Shown: positions 17,653 to 26,591 of the stretch, piece after piece
Position numbering within the stretch: position 1 is the stretch's first letter
Layout of the letters: every line of letters begins with the position of its first letter
Source of the DNA: an uncultured Saprospiraceae bacterium
Lineage (GTDB): Bacteria > Bacteroidota > Bacteroidia > Chitinophagales > Saprospiraceae
Direction of reading: 5' to 3'
Assembly: GCA_937980645.1 (NCBI GenBank)
Contig: CALJPQ010000002.1
Coordinates: 1-64,000, forward strand
Length of the DNA: 64,000 nucleotides
Program-made: the position numbers and the translations under genes
Notes under the pieces: model-generated
Database searches by the model: none
What the model was told of the DNA's origin: nothing
What the model saw: the letters and a program-made list of their open reading frames with translations, nothing else

Positions 17653-18039
17653 TTAGAGGACAGCCAGCGTTAAAAGCTGATTACCCGATGGCGCAACGGG
17701 CGGCGCCCGCGAATGCCGCAGCGGAAGCAGTATCGCTACGTACGCATCTAGAAAAATAGGTGAGATATCCTCCGCTCCCGCGCTGACCGTAACCAAGTAT
17801 GGCTCTGCCACCGGCAAATCGGGAATAGCAAACCAAAACGCGCAAATCCAGCAATCGTCAATGCTGTAGCGCTCATCGTGCAGATGGTGCGCGCGGTTCT
17901 TGTCGTAGCGCGCCGAGCAAGGAAATGCTCGGTGGTTGTGTTTCTCATGCAACAGCCAATGCCCTATCCGAAGCCCTTCGGCAACCCAAAAAGATACGCT
18001 AAGCAAAAGAGCGTAAGTGAGGCGATTGGCAAAAATCAT
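17653..18039 (-). CDS. small His/Cys-rich membrane protein, possibly metal-related
   Basis: 128 residues. An N-terminal hydrophobic segment (ANRLTYALLLSVSFWVAEGL) is followed by a His-rich stretch (HWLLHEKHNH, then HHLHDERYSIDDCWICAF) with a CxxC pair, and a second weaker hydrophobic segment near YVAILLPL. The layout recalls DUF2946-like proteins found next to metal-linked TonB receptors, but the match is only by eye. The TonB receptor starts 125 bases downstream on the same strand. A TATCTTTG box lies only 4 bases before the ATG, so the mRNA may be leaderless. Confidence 0.6.
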   Translation of the reverse strand: MIFANRLTYALLLSVSFWVAEGLRIGHWLLHEKHNHRAFPCSARYDKNRAHHLHDERYSIDDCWICAFWFAIPDLPVAEPYLVTVSAGAEDISPIFLDAYVAILLPLRHSRAPPVAPSGNQLLTLAVL

Positions 18040-18043
18040 AAGA

Positions 18044-18076
18044 CAAAGATAGCGCGCTGTGGTTGAGTGTCAGCAA
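18044..18076 (-). promoter_or_regulatory. promoter of the 17653-18039 gene, abutting the start codon
   Basis: Minus strand: TTG (18074-18076), 22-base spacer, TATCTTTG (18044-18051), then 4 bases to the ATG at 18039. Matches the Bacteroidota -33/-7 pattern apart from a slightly long spacer. Predicted transcription start is at or next to the ATG. Confidence 0.5.
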
Positions 18077-18315
18077 AAGATTGACCAGATGGCTCCTAAA
18101 ATCGCTTTTCAACAAAACAGCGCGGCCGAGTCGGTGTTTGTCTAAAGCGCGAATGGGTCAAAGTCCCGTCGCGCACGGCATAAAAAGGCCTTTTCGTCCA
18201 AAGTTTCACTGTGCGTCTCGAGCGTCGAAAACTGCGGCACTATTTTAGCAGCTCTATTTTTTGAACGACCTGAACCGATTACACGCATCTCCCTGCACTG
18301 TGAAAAGTTCTGTCT

Positions 18316-19044
18316 ATGCGTTTGCTTGCCTGCCTACTCTTCCTCCTCTACCCCGTTTTGGGGGGGCGCCATTCCGGCTCGCTTGACCTTCCGGCCGCTA
18401 TGTTATTGGGCATTGACATCTCACATCACCAGCAGCGCATAGATTGGCAGCAGTTGGTGCAAAACTGCGAGTTGCATTTCGTTTTTGTAAAAGCGACCGA
18501 AGGCGGCGATTTCCTCGACTCTCTCTTTGCGGAAAACTGGGCCTGGCTGCGCGAAATGGGCATTCGGCGCGGGGCTTATCATTACTTCCGCCCTAAGCGC
18601 GATGGCGCTCTGCAAGCGGATCACTACCTACGCACCGTTGAACTGCAGGCCGGCGACTTAGTGCCCGTGCTCGACATCGAGACCACCGACGGCCGTCATT
18701 CGGAAATCGTGCGGCGCGAGGCCTTAGAATGGCTGCAAAAGATAGAAAAGGCGCTGTGCGTTCGCCCTATCATCTACACCAATCAACATTTCTACGAGCG
18801 GCACTTGGCGGGCTACTTCGACGACTATCCGCTTTGGATTGCGCGTTACTCCGACGAGCACCCGCGCCTAAGCACGCGCTCATGGCAGTTTTGGCAGTTT
18901 TCGGAAAAGGGCCAACTGCCGGGCATTTTGCGTCCAGTGGACCTCAACGTCTTTCGCGGCACTCCCAGCATGCTCGATCGCCTATGCTGGTATCCGCAGG
19001 AGGGACTGCCTATCTCCTCCTCCTCACTCGACGCTCTACCGTGA
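18316..19044 (+). CDS. GH25 family muramidase (lysozyme)
   Basis: 242 residues. An N-terminal hydrophobic signal segment (LLACLLFLLYPVLGG) leads to a GH25 barrel: GIDISHHQQRIDW with the first catalytic-site Asp, FVFVKATEGGDF, RRGAYHYFRP, PVLDIETTDG with the acidic DxE pair, and WQFWQFSEKGQLPGI near the end. The enzyme cleaves the N-acetylmuramic acid beta-1,4-N-acetylglucosamine bond in peptidoglycan. It probably acts in the periplasm on the cell's own wall. It is convergent with the LysM/RlpA-like gene, another wall protein, 187 bases away. The tail carries a short Ser-run (PISSSSLDALP). Confidence 0.88.
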   Translation: MRLLACLLFLLYPVLGGRHSGSLDLPAAMLLGIDISHHQQRIDWQQLVQNCELHFVFVKATEGGDFLDSLFAENWAWLREMGIRRGAYHYFRPKRDGALQADHYLRTVELQAGDLVPVLDIETTDGRHSEIVRREALEWLQKIEKALCVRPIIYTNQHFYERHLAGYFDDYPLWIARYSDEHPRLSTRSWQFWQFSEKGQLPGILRPVDLNVFRGTPSMLDRLCWYPQEGLPISSSSLDALP

Positions 19045-19231
19045 AGCACAACCGACTCTACAGCCCTCCTCTACGGCACCACTCACCTTGGTTATGCCTT
19101 CGAAGGCACAGCAGAAAACAACAAAGGAGTCACTGCCACATTTAACCTTTTGATCCTCGTTGGGGCATAGCCGTCGCTCTAGCAAAAGCCAGACAGGGCA
19201 TCTTTCTTAGCGAGTGTACTACTCGGCCTTT

Positions 19232-20095
19232 TTATTTGAAGTAACGGATTTGGACAAAAAATCTAGGGTCGAGGGCCTTCAAGTGCCGGGCAGCCGCCGG
19301 CGACAGAATGACTTCGATGTTAGGCTCGTAGGTAGAGGGAATACGCCCAATGACGCGGGCATGCACAACGATGCGGCTCATAGGGTTGGTGACCGCAATG
19401 GTGGAGCCGATGGCGGCCTCGCGGTGCAATGCGTAAAAGTCGCCTTTTTCGTTGCTTTCGCGGTTCCAAAAGCAGACACCTTGGCTGCTGTACTCCGTTA
19501 GGCGCTTTTTGTCCTCTTCGAATCGGTCGCGGTGCGTTTGTTCGGGTACCGTCTCCACAACGGGTGTAACGCGCCACTCAGCGGGTATGCCCTCAAGACC
19601 CATCCAGCCTACCTGAAGCAACTGGCCGGGCTGCAAGTGGTCGTTGAGTAGGCCATTGCGCAGCCGCATTGAGTCTACAGGCATATCGAAAAGTCGCTTA
19701 GACACATGAAAGAGATTGTCGCCCGGCTGCACCACGTAAAACACTGGGGCAAAGCGCTGTCGTTCGAACAGCGCGCCTTCGTAGCGCCGAATGGCTCGGT
19801 TGGGGATGGGCACTTTTAGCAAGGCGCCTACTCGCAGAGTTGGGTCTTGCTGGAGGGCGGGGTTGAGGTAGTAGAGTTCTTCCAAACTAAGGCCGTAGAA
19901 ACGCGCTAAGGCAAAGGGTGTCTGGCCCGGCTTGACGATGTGGTGCAGGTATTTTTGCCCATCCTCCACGGTTAACAGCACGCTGTCGCGCCAAGTAAGC
20001 AGGGGTTCGAGGCCTTTGGGCTGCGGTTGTGGCTTCTGGGCAACGGAAGTAAAGTGGCCCAAAAGCCAAAGGATTGCAAGGGTCTTCGGTCGCAT
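19232..20095 (-). CDS. LysM protein with RlpA-like C-terminal domain
   Basis: 287 residues. Signal peptide at residues 1-18; LysM 1 around HHIVKPGQTPFALARFYGLS; LysM 2 around YVVQPGDNLFHVSKRLF; then a double-psi-barrel-like C-terminus with the pattern YALHREAAIGSTIAVTNPMS, VIGRIPSTYEPN and LSPAAARHLKALD, as in RlpA-like proteins of Bacteroidota. LysM binds glycan strands, so the protein should sit on peptidoglycan. RlpA proteins cut denuded glycans in some bacteria; whether this one is enzymatic is unknown. The promoter (TTG, 20 bases, TACCTTTG) lies in the 59-base gap shared with divergent kdsB. Confidence 0.82.
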   Translation of the reverse strand: MRPKTLAILWLLGHFTSVAQKPQPQPKGLEPLLTWRDSVLLTVEDGQKYLHHIVKPGQTPFALARFYGLSLEELYYLNPALQQDPTLRVGALLKVPIPNRAIRRYEGALFERQRFAPVFYVVQPGDNLFHVSKRLFDMPVDSMRLRNGLLNDHLQPGQLLQVGWMGLEGIPAEWRVTPVVETVPEQTHRDRFEEDKKRLTEYSSQGVCFWNRESNEKGDFYALHREAAIGSTIAVTNPMSRIVVHARVIGRIPSTYEPNIEVILSPAAARHLKALDPRFFVQIRYFK

Positions 20096-20109
20096 GGTGT
20101 CTCACTTCG

Positions 20110-20117
20110 TATGTTTG
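20110..20117 (+). promoter_or_regulatory. candidate -7 box of kdsB
   Basis: TATGTTTG fits TAnnTTTG and lies 37 bases before the kdsB ATG. No -33 TTG at the right distance. It is 4 bases from the oppositely oriented box of the LysM gene. Confidence 0.35.
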
Positions 20118-20121
20118 CGGG

Positions 20122-20152
20122 CAAAGGTAGTCTCTCTTTCGACACAGAACAA
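20122..20152 (-). promoter_or_regulatory. promoter of the LysM/RlpA-like gene
   Basis: Minus strand: TTG (20150-20152), 20-base spacer, TACCTTTG (20122-20129), 26 bases before the ATG. A full match to the Bacteroidota promoter. Confidence 0.65.
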
Positions 20153-20154
20153 CA

Positions 20155-20895
20155 ATGGTCATTGCCATCATTCCGGCCCGCTACGCCTCTACGCGTTTTC
20201 CAGGCAAGCCGCTGGCCGACATCTGGGGGAAGAGCATGCTTCAGCGCGTGTGGGAACGAGCTGCTCAGGCGGCGCAGGTCGACCGCGTTCTGATCGCTAC
20301 TGACGATGAACACATCTACCAACACGCAGCTGGCTTCGGTGGCGAAGTGGTCATGACTCGTGCCGACCATCGAAGTGGTACAGATCGCTGCGCCGAAGTA
20401 GCGGCCCACTTGCCAGAGGCAGACATCGTGCTCAATATTCAGGGCGATGAACCTTTCGTACAGCCCGATCAAATCGACCTATTGGTGCAGACCCTGCGCC
20501 AAGCCCTTACCTGCCCCATTGCTACGCTGGTTAAACGCATTAGTGCGCCAGAGGAGCTGTTCAATCCTAACGTCGTCAAAGTGGTTTTTTCTGAGCATCA
20601 TCAGGCGCTGTATTTTAGTCGGCACCCTATTCCTTACTTGCGCGGCGTAGTTCCAGAAGAGTGGCTTCAAGTAGGCACTTTCTACAAACACCTGGGCTTG
20701 TATGCTTTTCGGCGCGAAGCGTTGTTGCAGATGGCTCAGTTGGCCTCATCGCCTTTGGAGGCGGCAGAGTCCTTAGAACAATTGCGCTGGTTGGCCCACG
20801 GATACCCCATTGCCGTAGGTATTACCCATACTGACAGCATTGGCATTGACACGCCCGAGGATCTACAACGCCTACTCAGCAAGCCGCCGATCTGA
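20155..20895 (+). CDS. kdsB: 3-deoxy-manno-octulosonate cytidylyltransferase
   Basis: 246 residues. IIPARYASTRFPGKPLADI at the N-terminus is the CTP-binding signature; LIATDDEHIYQHA, RADHRSGTDRCAEVA and NIQGDEPFVQPDQID follow in the family order; IGIDTPEDLQRL closes the protein. It activates Kdo with CTP to CMP-Kdo for lipid A-core assembly in the cytoplasm, so the organism makes Kdo-containing LPS. It stands alone, divergent from the LysM gene and convergent with sucC (15-base gap). Confidence 0.96.
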   Translation: MVIAIIPARYASTRFPGKPLADIWGKSMLQRVWERAAQAAQVDRVLIATDDEHIYQHAAGFGGEVVMTRADHRSGTDRCAEVAAHLPEADIVLNIQGDEPFVQPDQIDLLVQTLRQALTCPIATLVKRISAPEELFNPNVVKVVFSEHHQALYFSRHPIPYLRGVVPEEWLQVGTFYKHLGLYAFRREALLQMAQLASSPLEAAESLEQLRWLAHGYPIAVGITHTDSIGIDTPEDLQRLLSKPPI

Positions 20896-20910
20896 CGGAC
20901 GAGGAGGTAC

Positions 20911-22101
20911 TCAGCGAAGTACTTGCGATACTAGGTCAGCTGCCTCTTGAAACTCTACGGCACCCATAACGCGCAAACCCGACTCGTCTATGATTTTCTT
21001 GGCAATGTCGGCATTGGTACCCTGAAGACGGACAATGACCGGCACGGGGATGTCGCCAATGGATTTGTAAGCATCTACAATACCCTGAGCTACGCGATCA
21101 CAGCGCACGATACCGCCGAAGATATTGATGAGGATGGCCTTCACGTTAGGGTCTTTCAAAATGATCCGCATGGCTTTTTCTACGCGCTGCGCGTCAGCTG
21201 TGCCCCCTACATCCAAGAAGTTGGCCGGTTCGCCGCCCGAAAGTTTAATCAGGTCCATGGTAGCCATAGCCAAGCCGGCGCCGTTGACCATGCAGCCGAC
21301 GTTGCCATCCAGTTTGACGTAGTTGAGGTCAGACTCGCGCGCTTCTACATCGGTGGGGTCCTCCTCGTCCGTGTCGCGCAGGGCAGCCAAATCGGGGTGG
21401 CGCATGAGGGCGTTGTCGTCGAGCACCACTTTGGCATCCACGGCGATGATTTGCTCATCCGAAGTCTTTAAGCAGGGGTTGATTTCAAAGAGGGAGGCGT
21501 CACTGCCGATGAAAGCCGCATAGAGCTTCTGGACAAAGGCCGTCATTTCCTTGTGGGCCTGCCCACTCAGCCCTAAATTAAAGGCTACCTTAGCCGCTTG
21601 AAACGGGCGCAACCCTAAGAGCGGATCTACAAACTCGGTAAACACGCGCTCGGGTGTCTTTTCGGCCACTGCCTCGATGTCCATGCCGCCGTCGGGCGAG
21701 TAAATGATCACATTGCCGTTGCGCGCCCGGTCGGTCAGAATACTGATGTAATACTCCTTAGGCTCGTGTGCGCCTGGATAAAAAACGTCTTGCGCCACTA
21801 ACACCTTGCGGACCAGTTTACCCTGCGGCGGTGTCTGCGGCGTTACGAGCATCATACCCAGTATTTGGCTGGCTAACTGACGCGCCTCCTCAGGGCTTTT
21901 GGCCAGCTTCACGCCCCCCCCCTTACCACGGCCACCCGCGTGAATCTGGGCTTTGATGACACACCAATTGGACTGATATTGTTCTCGCAATTGACGTGCC
22001 GCTGCTTCGGCTTCTTCGGGGGTGTGGGCTAAAATGCCTTCCTGGATTTTAACTCCGTAAGATTTAAGCAGGGCTTTACCTTGGTATTCGTGTAAGTTCA
22101 T
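20911..22101 (-). CDS. sucC: succinyl-CoA synthetase beta subunit
   Basis: 396 residues. [17 protein letters not shown] start, ATP-grasp segments ([19 protein letters not shown] with the Gly-rich loop; FEINPCLKT), and the C-terminal ligase domain with [17 protein letters not shown] and [15 protein letters not shown]. It makes succinate and ATP or GTP from succinyl-CoA in the TCA cycle, with SucD, which is not in the window. A TACCTTTG box (22171-22178, minus) lies 69 bases before the start. The 2-oxoacid oxidoreductase at the window start would feed succinyl-CoA if its substrate is 2-oxoglutarate, but the genes are far apart. Confidence 0.96.
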   Translation of the reverse strand: MNLHEYQGKALLKSYGVKIQEGILAHTPEEAEAAARQLREQYQSNWCVIKAQIHAGGRGKGGGVKLAKSPEEARQLASQILGMMLVTPQTPPQGKLVRKVLVAQDVFYPGAHEPKEYYISILTDRARNGNVIIYSPDGGMDIEAVAEKTPERVFTEFVDPLLGLRPFQAAKVAFNLGLSGQAHKEMTAFVQKLYAAFIGSDASLFEINPCLKTSDEQIIAVDAKVVLDDNALMRHPDLAALRDTDEEDPTDVEARESDLNYVKLDGNVGCMVNGAGLAMATMDLIKLSGGEPANFLDVGGTADAQRVEKAMRIILKDPNVKAILINIFGGIVRCDRVAQGIVDAYKSIGDIPVPVIVRLQGTNADIAKKIIDESGLRVMGAVEFQEAADLVSQVLR

Positions 22102-22170
22102 GGAAGGTTATACGACGTCCCTATGTTTTGGTGAAAGATGGCGCCCAAACGCACGCAGCGGCAGGCGCGG

Positions 22171-22178
22171 CAAAGGTA
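22171..22178 (-). promoter_or_regulatory. candidate -7 box of sucC
   Basis: Minus strand TACCTTTG, 69 bases before the sucC ATG, in the 371-base gap between sucC and the DUF6794-like gene. The rest of that gap shows only the TAATTTTG box of the next gene. Confidence 0.4.
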
Positions 22179-22391
22179 GCGATTTAACGCAAAGAGCAGC
22201 GCCAACGAAAAGGGTGTTGTCTGCCGAAAAAATTTGGAGAAGCACATCGCACCTCTTCCAGAACCCGTGTTTCTACACGGCTATTGCGCCGCCGCTCCGA
22301 AAGGATTGCCCATACCTTATCGGGACTGCAAGCCGTTTAAGTCTTTGATGCGAAGGAATAGATCTGGGCCAAATAGCACATATAGACATCT

Positions 22392-22399
22392 TAATTTTG
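22392..22399 (+). promoter_or_regulatory. -7 box of the first DUF6794-like gene
   Basis: TAATTTTG, 73 bases before ATG 22473. The paralogue at 36123 has the same box (36044-36051) 71 bases before its ATG, which supports a real promoter. No -33 TTG seen. Confidence 0.45.
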
Positions 22400-22472
22400 T
22401 ACTTTGGCACAGCTTTCACCGTTCCTAAAGCACTCTTGACCCTCGATTTTCACCTCAAATCTTTGCTTGCTC

Positions 22473-23084
22473 ATGATCGTCGCCTTTCGCTTGCTTTGCC
22501 TCCTCGTCCTCAGCAGCTGGGCCGGAGGGCTAGCGCATGCTCAAAAGGAGCCTTACCGACCTGCCGATACAGAAGAGGAATTCTTGCGCCGTTATCAGGA
22601 GCGTATCAAGAAAGACCGCCTGAACGGTGTGTACATCCCTAAAAATTTAGATGAGGCGATCGAACAACTGTATAAATGGACAGACGATGCTCAGCGCAGG
22701 CGCATTCGAGCCTGGCCCGAAGACAGCGTGTGCATACGCTTACACGGGTCGTTGGGGCAAAAGATGATCTTCGAATGGAGTTTTTACGAGGGGTCTCGCC
22801 TGTCGCATTACCTGCGCAGCGCTGGAGTTACCTTCCCTGACGATATGGCTGATTTTCTTCTATTGGCTTTTCACCGCCATCTGAACAGCCGCAATATAGA
22901 AGTGCGCCAATTAGCCACGCATTTCAAAGAAAAGCGGCGACAAGAGTGGCAAGAGCGCTTGCGGAAACGCGAAGTGATCTATCGAGAAGTGCGCCGACGG
23001 CCGCACCCCGACTCGCTGCCGTTCAACTCCGATGCAGCGCCGGAGGCCTCCCCCCAAAAGCGTACGGCGACGAAAGGCCAGTAG
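22473..23084 (+). CDS. secreted DUF6794-like protein, copy 1
   Basis: 203 residues from ATG 22473 (a TTG at 22467 is in frame; the paralogue begins at the equivalent ATG). Signal peptide to about LAHAQ, then KEPYRPADTEEEFLRRYQERIKKD, then IPKNLDEAIEQLYKW, a predicted helical domain with WSFYEGSRLSHYL and GVTFPDDMADFLLLAFHRHL. The LDEAI...PDDM...LLAFH pattern resembles DUF6794, whose function is unknown to me. The C-terminal 50 residues are Arg-rich and Pro-rich. It is followed 43 bases later by topA; the same pair recurs at 36.1 kb, so the association is old and maintained. The role is unknown; a periplasmic location is predicted. Confidence 0.75.
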   Translation: MIVAFRLLCLLVLSSWAGGLAHAQKEPYRPADTEEEFLRRYQERIKKDRLNGVYIPKNLDEAIEQLYKWTDDAQRRRIRAWPEDSVCIRLHGSLGQKMIFEWSFYEGSRLSHYLRSAGVTFPDDMADFLLLAFHRHLNSRNIEVRQLATHFKEKRRQEWQERLRKREVIYREVRRRPHPDSLPFNSDAAPEASPQKRTATKGQ

Positions 23085-23090
23085 CACGGC

Positions 23091-23119
23091 TTGTGCGTAT
23101 TAAAAAGCCCGTACTTTTG
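23091..23119 (+). promoter_or_regulatory. promoter of topA copy 1
   Basis: TTG (23091-23093), 18-base spacer, TACTTTTG (23112-23119), then 8 bases to the ATG. The copy-2 promoter has the same sequence around the -7 box. It predicts a 5' leader of only a few bases. Confidence 0.7.
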
Positions 23120-23127
23120 CTGCACTT

Positions 23128-25662
23128 ATGGGTAAAAAACTCCTCATTGTAGAATCGCCGGCAAAAGCCAAAACCATTGAGAAATACTTGGGAGCCGACT
23201 TTACGGTCAAGTCTTCTTATGGACACATCCGCGACTTAGAGAAGGGCAATGATTTGGGGGTAGACGTAGCCAACGGATATAAACCTCATTACGTCATTCC
23301 GCCCGATAAACAAAAGACAGTCAAAGAATTGCGCGATGCTGCTCGCCAGAGTAATGAAGTGTGGCTGGCTACCGACGAAGATCGCGAGGGAGAGGCCATC
23401 TCGTGGCATCTTTGCGAAGTACTAGGCTTAGACCCCCATCAGACCAAGCGCATCGTCTTCCACGAAATTACAAAGCCGGCCATTCAACAAGCCGTCCAGA
23501 ACCCGCGCCGCGTCAACCTCAACTTAGTAAATGCGCAACAAGCGCGGCGAGTGCTCGACCGCTTAGTGGGTTGGGAACTGTCGGGCTTGCTGTGGAAAAA
23601 GATCAAGAGCCAGCTCTCTGCTGGGCGCGTTCAATCGGTTGCCGTCAAGCTCATTGTAGAGCGCGAGCGCGAAATCCACCGCTTCCGCCCAGAGGCCTAC
23701 TTCCGCATCACGGCAGACTTCCTGGCTCCTAACGCGCAGGGTAAAATAGTCGGTTTTAAAGCAGAAAGCGACGAACGCCCAGCCGATTCCGCTAGTGCTG
23801 AAGCGTTTTTGAAAAAATGCATCGGGGCCACGTACGTCGTGCGCGACGTGCAGGTGCGCCCAACACGCCGCCGTCCAGCTCCGCCGTTTACCACCTCTAC
23901 GCTTCAACAAGAGGCCAGCCGAAAACTCGGCTTTTCTGTGAGCCGAACCATGTCTGTGGCCCAAAGCCTTTACGAACAAGGGCTGATCACCTACATGCGC
24001 ACCGATTCCACTAACCTGAGTGAATTGGCTCTGCATGCTATTGGGAGCGAAATCACCAAGCAATTCGGCAGCCAATACCACCAACCGCGCCGATACAAAA
24101 CCAAAAATGCCTCCGCTCAAGAAGCCCACGAAGCCATCCGCCCCACTTACATCGAAAACCCAACGGCGGGTAATACTCGTGACGAGCAACGCTTATACGA
24201 GCTTATTTGGAAACGCACGTTGGCTTCGCAAATGGCCGATGCCGAACTGGAAAAAACCACCGTCGTCATCAACATTAGCACCTACCCCGAAGCCCGCTTA
24301 ACGGCCGAAGGCGAAGTGCTTAAATTCGACGGCTTCCTCAAACTTTACATCGAAAGCACCGACGAAGACGAAGAGCAAACCCAGAGCATCTTGCCTCCCC
24401 TTACTGTTGGGCAAACCCTCACCTTAGACAGCCTCACCGCCACTGAGCGGTTCACCCGACCACCCGCTCGCTACACCGAAGCCTCTCTCGTCAAAAAATT
24501 AGAAGAGCTCGGTATCGGACGCCCTTCTACTTACGCACCCACCATCAGCAAAATCATGGAAGCCAACCGAGGCTATGTCGTCAAAGACAGCCGCCCCGGC
24601 GAGGCGCGTCTGTATCAAATACTGACGCTGAAAAATAACTCCATCCAACGAACTACTGCCCAGGAGATCGTTGGCGCTACCAAAAACGTGCTATACCCCA
24701 CCGATATGGGCATGATTGTATGCGATTTTCTCGATACGCATTTCCAAAAAATTATGGACTACGGCTTTACGGCAAACATCGAACAACAGTTCGACGAAAT
24801 TGCCGAAGGTAAAAAAGAATGGACCAAAACTATTGATGACTTCTACCGCCCTTTCCACGAAGAAGTTGAAAAGACGCTGAAGATAGCAGGGCGCGCCAGT
24901 GGCGAGCGCATCCTAGGAAAAGACCCTAAAACCAACCGCACCGTCTTGGTGCGCATGAGCAGCTTAGGAAAACCGGTGGTGCAGATAGGTACAGGCGATG
25001 AGTTAGCTAAAGGTGAAAAGCCTCGCTATGCCAACCTCAAGCCCGGGGCCTCCCTCGAAACCATCACGCTTGAAGAAGCCTTAAATTGTTTCAACCTCCC
25101 GCGCTCTGTGGGCGAATACGAAGGTAAAGAAGTACTCGTCAACACGGGTCGTTATGGCTCCTATGTCAAATGGGGCGACCTGGCCGTCTCCTTACCTAAG
25201 AGCGAAGACCTTTTCGCAATCACCTTAGAACGCGCTGTCGAACTCATCCGGAATAAGCAAGCTGCCGACGCGCCCATTGGATATTACCAAAACCGCCCTA
25301 TCACCAAGGGAAAAGGACGTTTTGGACCATTCATCAAATGGGGAGACCTGTATGTAAATGTCCCCCCACGCCTGGCCTTTGATGCACTTACCGAACAGCA
25401 AGCCGTCGCCCTCATCGAAGCAAAAATCGAAAAAGAAGCCAATCGGTTTATTCAGTACTGGCCTACGGAAAACATCAGCATCGAAAATGGGCGTTGGGGG
25501 CCTTTCATCCGCGCCGGTAAACAGGCCATCAAACTTCCTTTAGTCAACGGCGCGCGCATGACCGCCGAGGAGGCAAAAGCGCTAACCCTCGAGCAAGTGA
25601 AAGCCATTATCGGCCAAGCCGAGCAAGAAAAGGATAAAAAGAAAAGCGCTTCTAAAAGGTAA
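23128..25662 (+). CDS. topA: type IA DNA topoisomerase I, copy 1
   Basis: 844 residues. TOPRIM domain at the N-terminus (KKLLIVESPAKAKTIEKYLG; the acidic triad in TDEDREGEAISWHL near residue 85), the gate domains, and the active-site Tyr289 in GLITYMRTDSTNLS. RPSTYAPTISKIM lies in the later catalytic core. The C-terminus has three topo_C-type repeats (GRYGSYVKWGD, GRFGPFIKWGD, GRWGPFIRAGK) instead of zinc fingers and ends Lys-rich. The enzyme relaxes negative supercoils through a 5'-phosphotyrosine link. A near-identical intact paralogue lies at 36.8 kb. The start at 23128 fits the promoter 8 bases away. Confidence 0.97.
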   Translation: MGKKLLIVESPAKAKTIEKYLGADFTVKSSYGHIRDLEKGNDLGVDVANGYKPHYVIPPDKQKTVKELRDAARQSNEVWLATDEDREGEAISWHLCEVLGLDPHQTKRIVFHEITKPAIQQAVQNPRRVNLNLVNAQQARRVLDRLVGWELSGLLWKKIKSQLSAGRVQSVAVKLIVEREREIHRFRPEAYFRITADFLAPNAQGKIVGFKAESDERPADSASAEAFLKKCIGATYVVRDVQVRPTRRRPAPPFTTSTLQQEASRKLGFSVSRTMSVAQSLYEQGLITYMRTDSTNLSELALHAIGSEITKQFGSQYHQPRRYKTKNASAQEAHEAIRPTYIENPTAGNTRDEQRLYELIWKRTLASQMADAELEKTTVVINISTYPEARLTAEGEVLKFDGFLKLYIESTDEDEEQTQSILPPLTVGQTLTLDSLTATERFTRPPARYTEASLVKKLEELGIGRPSTYAPTISKIMEANRGYVVKDSRPGEARLYQILTLKNNSIQRTTAQEIVGATKNVLYPTDMGMIVCDFLDTHFQKIMDYGFTANIEQQFDEIAEGKKEWTKTIDDFYRPFHEEVEKTLKIAGRASGERILGKDPKTNRTVLVRMSSLGKPVVQIGTGDELAKGEKPRYANLKPGASLETITLEEALNCFNLPRSVGEYEGKEVLVNTGRYGSYVKWGDLAVSLPKSEDLFAITLERAVELIRNKQAADAPIGYYQNRPITKGKGRFGPFIKWGDLYVNVPPRLAFDALTEQQAVALIEAKIEKEANRFIQYWPTENISIENGRWGPFIRAGKQAIKLPLVNGARMTAEEAKALTLEQVKAIIGQAEQEKDKKKSASKR

Positions 25663-25694
25663 GTCACCCTTACCCAGGGCGCCTATGTCTGAGC

Positions 25695-26336
25695 TCATAT
25701 CTTTAAGTCGTCAAATTCGTAGATCGGATGGTCTAAATGTGTGCCGGGTGGGATATCGATCAATGAGCGAATGAGACCATCGTTCAAGTCGTACACCCAT
25801 CCGTGGAGATGGGGGCCTTGGCGCTTTTTCCAGGCGCGCTGAATGATAGACGTATCTGCCACGTGGTGCAATTGCTCAATGACGTTAATTTCCACAAGGC
25901 GATTTACGCGCTGTTCGTCGTCTGTAATCCCTTCCAGTTCTGCCTCATGTAGGCGGTAAATATCCTTAATGTGGCGCAGCCACTTATTGATAAGGCCGTA
26001 GTCGTGCCGCGTCATGGCCGCTTTTATCCCACCACAGCCGTAGTGGCCACATACGATCACGTGTTTCACTTCCAAAAACTCTACGGCATATTGTAGCACG
26101 CAGAGCAGATTCATGTCGGTGTGAATGACCAAATTGGCGATGTTTCGGTGGATAAATATCTCTCCGGGCTTCGTCTGCGTGATCTGGTCGGGCGGCACGC
26201 GACTGTCGGAGCAACCAATCCACAAGTAATCCGGGCGCTGTACATGTAATAAACGCCGAAAAAACTCAGGATCCTCCTGCACCATGTGTTTGGCCCATTT
26301 CCGGTTGGCCTCTAAAAGTTTAGATAATTCTCGCAT
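25695..26336 (-). CDS. can: beta-class carbonic anhydrase, copy 1
   Basis: 213 residues. Zinc ligands Cys42, His98 and Cys101 (GCSDSR and CGHYGCGG) and the Asp44/Arg46 dyad are all present, as is [14 protein letters not shown]. It interconverts CO2 and bicarbonate in the cytoplasm. It is convergent with topA (32-base gap) and divergent from trxB. The TATCTTTG box at 26404-26411 (minus) is 67 bases upstream. The paralogue at 39.35 kb differs at roughly a quarter of positions by my reading, mostly outside the active site. Confidence 0.96.
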   Translation of the reverse strand: MRELSKLLEANRKWAKHMVQEDPEFFRRLLHVQRPDYLWIGCSDSRVPPDQITQTKPGEIFIHRNIANLVIHTDMNLLCVLQYAVEFLEVKHVIVCGHYGCGGIKAAMTRHDYGLINKWLRHIKDIYRLHEAELEGITDDEQRVNRLVEINVIEQLHHVADTSIIQRAWKKRQGPHLHGWVYDLNDGLIRSLIDIPPGTHLDHPIYEFDDLKI

Positions 26337-26403
26337 CAGCCTGTTTGCGTTTTAGGAAGTAGAAAAGTGAGGTTCAGGGCAAAAACTGAAAAAATTGCGT
26401 TAG

Positions 26404-26411
26404 CAAAGATA
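26404..26411 (-). promoter_or_regulatory. candidate -7 box of carbonic anhydrase copy 1
   Basis: Minus strand TATCTTTG, 67 bases before the ATG. Copy 2 has TACCTTCG at 40067-40074, 75 bases before its ATG. Confidence 0.4.
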
Positions 26412-26553
26412 AGTTAAGGTTCGGCCGATACCCCATCTTAATTGCTTCTTTTTGCACGTTGGGCCGAGTAAACCTTCCCGGAGGAGGCCTCTGCTGCCTT
26501 AAGGCTAGCACCCACGCGTTAAAAAACACCCAAACTACACCTTTTTACCCTAC

Positions 26554-26583
26554 TTGTGGCTCCTGAGGATACCTCTACCTTTG
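26554..26583 (+). promoter_or_regulatory. promoter of trxB copy 1
   Basis: TTG (26554-26556), exactly 19 bases, TACCTTTG (26576-26583), then 8 bases to ATG 26592. The same arrangement occurs before trxB copy 2. It supports 26592 over the in-frame codon at 26556. Confidence 0.75.
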
Positions 26584-26591
26584 TCGGCGCT

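Noticed and set aside
19092..19107. Palindrome TGCCTTCGAAGGCA after the GH25 gene
   Set aside because: It can form a small hairpin but has no U-tract in either direction and no extended stem, so I do not call a terminator.
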